Of a stretch of 64,000 nucleotides of DNA, positions 60,126 through 64,000 are shown piece by piece (position 1 is the first letter of the stretch; each line of letters starts with the position of its first letter). Below the pieces are notes generated by a model. The model did no database searches, had not been told where the DNA came from, and saw only the letters and a list, made by a program, of their open reading frames with translations. Location: the NCBI GenBank assembly GCA_964242335.1, contig CAXTAY010000015.1:24089-88088 (forward strand), written 5' to 3'. This DNA is from Lichenicoccus sp964242335. Lineage in GTDB: Bacteria; Pseudomonadota; Alphaproteobacteria; Acetobacterales; Acetobacteraceae. The position numbers and the translations under genes were made by a program.

Positions 60126-61217
60126 TCAATCCGTCGGCGGCCGCAGCGGGCTCAGGCAGTCGCGGAAGGTCTCGGCGCAGGCGCGCCAGCTGAAGCGCTC
60201 CGCGTAGCGCCGGCACGCCTCGCGGTCGCCGCCCAAGGCCGCGATGCAGGCGGCGCGCAGGTCGTCGCCGATCGCGCCCACGCCGGCCGGGGCCTCGCGC
60301 AGGATGTCGCGCGGCCCCATGACGTCGTAGGCGGCGACCGGCACGCCGCAGGCCAGCGCCTCCAGCACCACCAGGCCGAAGGTGTCGGTGCGGCTGGGAA
60401 ACACGAACACGTCCGCACCGGCATAGGCAGGCGCGAGGTCCGCCTCCGAGCGCGGGCCGGTGAAGGTCACCTGCGGGTAGGCGGCCTTCAGGGCGGCCAG
60501 ACGCGGACCGCCGCCGACCACCACCTTGGAGCCGGGCAGGTCGAGGTCGAGGAAGGCGGCGATGTTCTTCTCCACCGCGATGCGTCCGACATAGAGGAAC
60601 ACCGGGCCCGGCACGCCCCATGCCTCGCGCGGCTGCGGCCGGAAGCGCTGCAGGTCGACGCCGCGCGACCAGCCCAGGAGACGGGTGAAGCCGCGCGCCG
60701 AGAGCTCGCGCGACAGCGTCTCGGTGGCGACCAGGGTGCCAGCCGCGGCGGCGTGGAAGCGGCGCAGGAACAGGTAGGGGATCCAGACCGGCAATCCGGT
60801 TCGCGCCCGGATGTATTCCGGGAAGCGGGTGTGGAACGAGGTGGTGAAGCGCGCCCCGCGCCGCCGCGCCCAGCGTCGCGCCGCGAGACCGAGCGGGCCT
60901 TCGGTGGCGACGTGCAGCGCGTCGGGGTCGAACGCCTCGATCAGCCGCGCCAGCCGGCTTCCTGCGAACAGCGACAGGCGGATGTCCGGGTAGGTCGGGC
61001 AGGGCAGGGTGCGGAACCGGTCCGGCCCGATCACCTCGACCTCGTGGCCGAGCGCGCGCAGCTCGGCAGCCACGGTGGAGAGGGTGCGCACCACGCCGTT
61101 GACCTGCGGCATCCAGGCGTCGGAGACGATCAGGATGCGCCGCGGCACGGCGAGGCCGGGTGTCGTGCAGTCAGACGGGATGCGATCAGGTGCCGCACCC
61201 GCGGCGGCGTCGCGCAA
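60126..61217 (-). CDS. GT4 glycosyltransferase, Agt-like (glycolipid synthesis)
   Basis: A 363-residue GT-B transferase. ILIVSDAWMPQVNGVVRTLS near residue 28, LHVATEGPLGLAARRWA and SFHTRFPEYIRARTGLP form the acceptor side. VFLYVGRIAVEKNIAAFLDL and FVFPSRTDTFGLVVLEALACG (donor Glu) form the nucleotide-sugar side. It resembles the glucosyltransferases that glycosylate diacylglycerol and is the partner of plcP in phosphate-stress lipid remodelling. The TTG at 61217 starts five bases after the plcP-like gene stop; GTG 61148 is another candidate. No strong ribosome site at either. Confidence 0.8.
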   Translation of the reverse strand: MRDAAAGAAPDRIPSDCTTPGLAVPRRILIVSDAWMPQVNGVVRTLSTVAAELRALGHEVEVIGPDRFRTLPCPTYPDIRLSLFAGSRLARLIEAFDPDALHVATEGPLGLAARRWARRRGARFTTSFHTRFPEYIRARTGLPVWIPYLFLRRFHAAAAGTLVATETLSRELSARGFTRLLGWSRGVDLQRFRPQPREAWGVPGPVFLYVGRIAVEKNIAAFLDLDLPGSKVVVGGGPRLAALKAAYPQVTFTGPRSEADLAPAYAGADVFVFPSRTDTFGLVVLEALACGVPVAAYDVMGPRDILREAPAGVGAIGDDLRAACIAALGGDREACRRYAERFSWRACAETFRDCLSPLRPPTD

Positions 61218-61221
61218 CGGG

Positions 61222-62040
61222 TCAGGCCGCCGCGAGCGGGAGCGGGACGCGGCGCTCGCCGAACGACAGCCGGCGCCGCGCCGCCCAGTCGATCAGCTCG
61301 AGTCGGCCGTCGCCGTGCTCGACCAGCGCGGTGCAGCTCTCCACCCAGTCGCCGTCATTGACGTAGAGCATGCCGTCGATGTCGCGCATCTCGGCGTGAT
61401 GGATATGGCCGCACACCACGCCGTCGAGGCCGCGCCCGCGAGCCTCCGCGGCCATCGCGTTCTCGAAACGGTCGATCGCCATCACGGCGCCCTTCACCTG
61501 CCGCTTCAGCCACGCGGACAGCGAGCGGTAAGGCAGCCCGAGCCGGCGTCGCAGCGCATTGAACCAGCGATTGATCACCAGTGCCGCGGCGTAGGCGCGA
61601 TCGCCGAGCAGTGCGAGGAACTTCGCGTAGCGCACCACGCTGTCGAACGCGTCGCCGTGCATCACCAGCAGGCGGCGCCCGTCCGCGGTCTCGTGCACCG
61701 CGTCGCGGCACAGCCGGATGCCGGCGATCTCGAGATGCATCGGCAGCCAGGCGCGAAACATCTCGTCGTGGTTGCCGGGGATGTAGACCACGTCGGTGCC
61801 GCCGCGCGCCATGCGCAGGATCAGGCGCAGCACCTCGTCGTGATGCGCGTCCCAGTACCAGGATTTCTTCAGCCGCCAGCCATCGACGATGTCGCCGACC
61901 AGGTAGAGCCTGTCGCAGGAGATCGCGCCGAGGAAGTCGGCGAGGAAGTCCGAGCGGCATCCCCTGGTGCCGAGATGGGTGTCGGAGATGAACACGGTCC
62001 GGTAGCCGGTGTGCCGCGGGTCGAGACTGGCGGAGCCCAT
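61222..62040 (-). CDS. PlcP-like metallophosphoesterase (phospholipase C)
   Basis: A 272-residue calcineurin-type phosphoesterase. Metal ligands lie in TVFISDTHLGTRG (Asp, His), YLVGDIVDGW, IPGNHDEMF, LVMHGD and CGHIHHAEM. It is often annotated LpxH-like, but the sequence (YRTVFISDTHLGTRGCRSDF, KKSWYWDAHHDEVL) matches the PlcP group that cleaves phosphatidylcholine and similar lipids to diacylglycerol under phosphate limitation. Lipid A synthesis here already has LpxI. The Agt-like gene follows directly. ATG 62040 is chosen; a Pho-box-like site is about 71 bases upstream. Confidence 0.8.
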   Translation of the reverse strand: MGSASLDPRHTGYRTVFISDTHLGTRGCRSDFLADFLGAISCDRLYLVGDIVDGWRLKKSWYWDAHHDEVLRLILRMARGGTDVVYIPGNHDEMFRAWLPMHLEIAGIRLCRDAVHETADGRRLLVMHGDAFDSVVRYAKFLALLGDRAYAAALVINRWFNALRRRLGLPYRSLSAWLKRQVKGAVMAIDRFENAMAAEARGRGLDGVVCGHIHHAEMRDIDGMLYVNDGDWVESCTALVEHGDGRLELIDWAARRRLSFGERRVPLPLAAA

Positions 62041-62110
62041 GGGTCTGTCGCCCTGATGAGGTGCGGGAGGTGCTGCGAGCGCCCTATACGCGGCGCCGTG
62101 CGGCATCGTG

Positions 62111-62128
62111 ATGACGTTTCCATGACGA
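62111..62128 (-). promoter_or_regulatory. Pho-box-like PhoB site upstream of the plcP-like gene
   Basis: On the minus strand the sequence reads TCGTCAT-GGAA-ACGTCAT, two 7-base half sites with a 4-base spacer (11-base period). The PhoB consensus is CTGTCAT-N4-CTGTCAT; each half matches at 5 of 7 positions, including GTCAT. It sits in the 192-base spacer between the divergent plcP-like and lipid-kinase genes and could serve either. Confidence 0.55.
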
Positions 62129-62232
62129 ATTGAACATGCACGCCGACGCGCGATCGTCACACGAAGATCGCGCTGTGTTCGGGCATGATGCGGAGTGCGT
62201 GTCCCGAATCCGCCCGCGGGAGCCCTGCCGCG

Positions 62233-63219
62233 ATGCTCGTCATCTATAATCCGACCGCCGGACGCCGGCGCGTGCATCATCTCTGGCGGGTGCTCGACGT
62301 GCTGGTGGCGCACGGGGTCAGGCTGGAGGTGGTCGAGACCCACGGCCCCGGCCACGCCCGCCGCCTCGCGCACGAGGCGGTGTGCTGCGGCGTGACGCAG
62401 CTGGTCGCGGCCGGCGGTGACGGCACCATCGCCGAGATCGCCGACGGCATGGCCGGATCACGGGTGCGGCTGGGCATCATCCCGCTCGGCACCGCCAACG
62501 TGCTGGCGCACGAGCTGGCATTGCCGCGTGCGGCGGTCGAGGTCGCGTCGGTGCTGGTCTCGGGCCGGGTGGCGACGCTCTGGCCGGGGATTTCGTACAA
62601 TGCCGCGGGCAGCAGGTTGTTCGTGCAGATGCTCGGGATCGGTTTCGACGCGCACGTGGTGCATCACGTCTCGCGTCGGGTGAAGCGGGCATTCGGCCGC
62701 GGCGCCTACGTGCTGCAGACCCTGCGCGAACTGCCGCGCTACCGCTTCGAGACCATGCGGCTGCGTGTCGACGGCGTGCCGCACGAGGCCGGCAGCGTGA
62801 TCATCTCCAAGGGCTGCCTGTACGGCGGTCCGTACATGCTGGCACCCGACGCCTCGTCCGCCTCGCCGGGCTTCTCGGTGGTGCTGTTCGAGCGCGCCGG
62901 GATCGCGGCCGCCCTGCTCGCCGGCGCGGCACTGCCGTTGAACCTGATGGCGCGGCTGCCCGGCGTGATCCGGCTGCGCGCTTCCGACATCGTCTTCACC
63001 GATCGTGGGCAGGCGCTGCCGGCGCAATCCGACGGCGATCCGGCCGGCTGCACGCCGCTGCACGTGACCGATGCGAGCAGCCCGATCTCGGTGGTGGTCG
63101 CCCGCCTTCGCGTTCCGGCTGCCGCCGCCCGGCCGCCGGGGTCGCCCGAGCCTCACCAGCTCGGCCACAGCCCCGGCGTCGCCAGCTCGACCAGGCTGTC
63201 GTCGGGATCGCGCAGGTAG
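62233..63219 (+). CDS. Diacylglycerol/lipid kinase family protein
   Basis: The 328-residue protein belongs to the DagK/YegS group. It opens MLVIYNPTAGRRRVHHLWRVL. The nucleotide motif is LVAAGGDGTIAEIADGM near residue 62, then IIPLGTANVLAHELALP. Substrate-domain stretches such as GIGFDAHVVHHVSRRVKR and SVIISKGCLYGG follow. Likely a cytosolic, membrane-associated lipid kinase converting diacylglycerol to phosphatidic acid. It is divergent from the plcP-agt-like pair and could recycle diacylglycerol made by PlcP. The C-terminus overlaps the convergent VOC gene by 67 bases. Confidence 0.85.
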   Translation: MLVIYNPTAGRRRVHHLWRVLDVLVAHGVRLEVVETHGPGHARRLAHEAVCCGVTQLVAAGGDGTIAEIADGMAGSRVRLGIIPLGTANVLAHELALPRAAVEVASVLVSGRVATLWPGISYNAAGSRLFVQMLGIGFDAHVVHHVSRRVKRAFGRGAYVLQTLRELPRYRFETMRLRVDGVPHEAGSVIISKGCLYGGPYMLAPDASSASPGFSVVLFERAGIAAALLAGAALPLNLMARLPGVIRLRASDIVFTDRGQALPAQSDGDPAGCTPLHVTDASSPISVVVARLRVPAAAARPPGSPEPHQLGHSPGVASSTRLSSGSRR

Positions 63220-63575
63220 AGGCTGGTGCCGCCGCGCGGCCAGGTGATGCGGCTCTGCACCGCGACATCCTGCGCGCGAAGATGGACCTCCCAGGCGGCG
63301 AGCTCGCCGAGCGGGATGGCGAAGCACAGATGCACCGCCCCGCCGCCATCGTGCGGCGGGATGTCGCCGCCGCCGTCGGTCGGCGTCGGCTCGGTCGAGC
63401 TGCCACGCAGGAACAGCAGCAGGATGCTCGCCCCGGGGACCGACAGCCCGGCCATGCGCTCGTCGCGCAGGAACAGCTCGAAGCCGAACACGCGCTGGTA
63501 GAAGGCCTGCGCGCGGTCGATGTCGGCGACGTAGACCGACGTCTCCAGCAGATGACCAAGCCTCGGCGTCGTCAT
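63153..63575 (-). CDS. VOC-family (glyoxalase/bleomycin-resistance) protein
   Basis: A 140-residue metal-dependent-fold protein. It begins LLETSVYVADIDRAQAFYQRVFGFELFLRDERMAGL, with SILLLFLRG, then AVHLCFAIPLGELAAWEVHLRAQDVAV, and ends in GTSLYLRDPDDSLVELATPG. Candidate metal ligands are the His of AVHLCF and the Glu of SLVELATP. It is more distant from GloA than the gene at 11795 and its substrate is unknown. The 3' end overlaps the lipid-kinase gene. Confidence 0.85.
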   Translation of the reverse strand: MTTPRLGHLLETSVYVADIDRAQAFYQRVFGFELFLRDERMAGLSVPGASILLLFLRGSSTEPTPTDGGGDIPPHDGGGAVHLCFAIPLGELAAWEVHLRAQDVAVQSRITWPRGGTSLYLRDPDDSLVELATPGLWPSW

Positions 63576-63661
63576 GCCCGCTCCTCCCTTGCCGCCCCGC
63601 CCCCGACCCGCGCCCGGCCCGGCGCTTGCACGGCGGCGCGGACTGCTTATCTGTCGCGGTC

Positions 63662-64000
63662 ATGCAGACACATCAATCTTCCGGCCATGACCCGATCGGC
63701 TGGCATGGCACCACCATCCTGTGCGTCCGACGCGGGTCGGAGGTGACGATGGCCGGTGACGGCCAGGTCACGCTCGGCCAGACCGTCATCAAGGGCAACG
63801 CGCGCAAGGTGCGCCGGATCGGCCCGTCCGGCAGCATCCTGTCGGGTTTCGCCGGCGCCACCGCCGATGCCTTCACGCTGCTGGAGCGGCTGGAGGCCAA
63901 GCTGGAGCGCTACCCGAACCAGCTCGAGCGCGCCTGCGTCGAGCTGGCCAAGGACTGGCGCACCGACCGCTACCTGCGCCGGCTGGAGGCGATGATGGCG
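63662..64000 (+). CDS. hslV: ATP-dependent protease subunit HslV (5' part)
   Basis: Proteolytic subunit of the HslUV (ClpYQ) protease. The window ends after 113 codons without a stop. The propeptide is MQTHQSSGHDPIGWHG, and the mature N-terminal catalytic Thr is expected at residue 17 (HG-TTILCVRRG). GDGQVTLGQTVIKGNARKVRRI and GFAGATADAFTLLERLEAKLE are diagnostic. The propeptide is longer than in E. coli, as is usual for Alphaproteobacteria. hslU would be expected downstream, outside the window. Confidence 0.95.
   Translation, partial: MQTHQSSGHDPIGWHGTTILCVRRGSEVTMAGDGQVTLGQTVIKGNARKVRRIGPSGSILSGFAGATADAFTLLERLEAKLERYPNQLERACVELAKDWRTDRYLRRLEAMMA

Noticed and set aside
57888..61361. A 1157-codon + strand open frame across TetR, DksA-like, bciA and the glycosyltransferase
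   Set aside because: Composed of out-of-frame or antisense translations of recognised genes; no domain and biased composition.
61222..62040. Calling the metallophosphoesterase LpxH
   Set aside because: LpxI, the alternative enzyme for the same step, is encoded in the lipid A cluster, and sequence and gene partner fit PlcP better.

Overview
The window reads as one continuous stretch of a very GC-rich alphaproteobacterial chromosome, most likely from Acetobacteraceae/Rhodospirillales. The gene orders (frr-uppS-cdsA-dxr-rseP-bamA-skp-lpxD-fabZ-lpxA-lpxI; rpmH-rnpA-yidD-yidC-engB-argB; dapF-mtaB-ftsY; tkt-gap-pgk; ftsE-ftsX) are alphaproteobacterial. phaR points to polyhydroxybutyrate metabolism. 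A bciA-type divinyl-chlorophyllide reductase points to a (bacterio)chlorophyll maker. Many genes overlap by 1-4 bases (ATGA, GTGA, TTGA) and start with GTG or TTG. No tRNA, rRNA, CRISPR array, transposase or integrase was recognised.

1-12.2 kb: envelope operon on the + strand, covering ribosome recycling, undecaprenyl-PP and CDP-diacylglycerol synthesis, MEP-pathway DXR, the site-2 protease RseP, BamA and Skp, and early lipid A synthesis up to LpxI. The usual next gene, lpxB, is absent; gloA follows instead. 12.2-20.8 kb: a methyltransferase and an 89-residue protein resembling a lone histidine-kinase dimerisation domain, then the ribosome/membrane-insertion block rpmH to engB, argB, dapF, mtaB and ftsY. 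20.8-24.7 kb: small accessory genes, a CtrA-like box, and a methyltransferase/glycosyltransferase pair that looks less GC-rich than its surroundings. 24.8-29.2 kb: pgk, gap and a transketolase homologue that has lost most catalytic and thiamine-diphosphate residues.

29.2-46.6 kb: mixed housekeeping genes on both strands: lipoprotein, methyltransferases, SirB1-like protein, FAD oxidase, Sua5, CysQ, PepA, HolC, aldo/keto reductase, Psd/PssA, GloB with a GST, PhaR, and glgC with an actinobacterial-type (GlgM-like) glycogen synthase. 46.7-54.6 kb: a cyanide-insensitive-type cytochrome bd oxidase with its 42-residue DUF2474 subunit, a DUF2125 protein, and the ftsE-ftsX-ydcF-plsC operon. 54.6-59.1 kb: membrane protein, TetA-like exporter, a luciferase-fold protein plus NmrA-type reductase controlled by a divergent TetR regulator, and a DksA-like zinc-finger protein. 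59.1-64 kb: bciA; a metallophosphoesterase-glycosyltransferase pair matching plcP-agt, with a diacylglycerol kinase-like gene divergent and a Pho-box-like sequence between; a VOC protein; and the start of hslV.

The most notable points are the candidate phosphate-controlled lipid-remodelling module, the degenerate transketolase kept next to gap-pgk, the lone histidine-kinase-like protein, several genes whose start depends on an unusual feature (lpxI, gloB, glgC), and many short tandem duplications (12-27 bp) at gene starts and ends.
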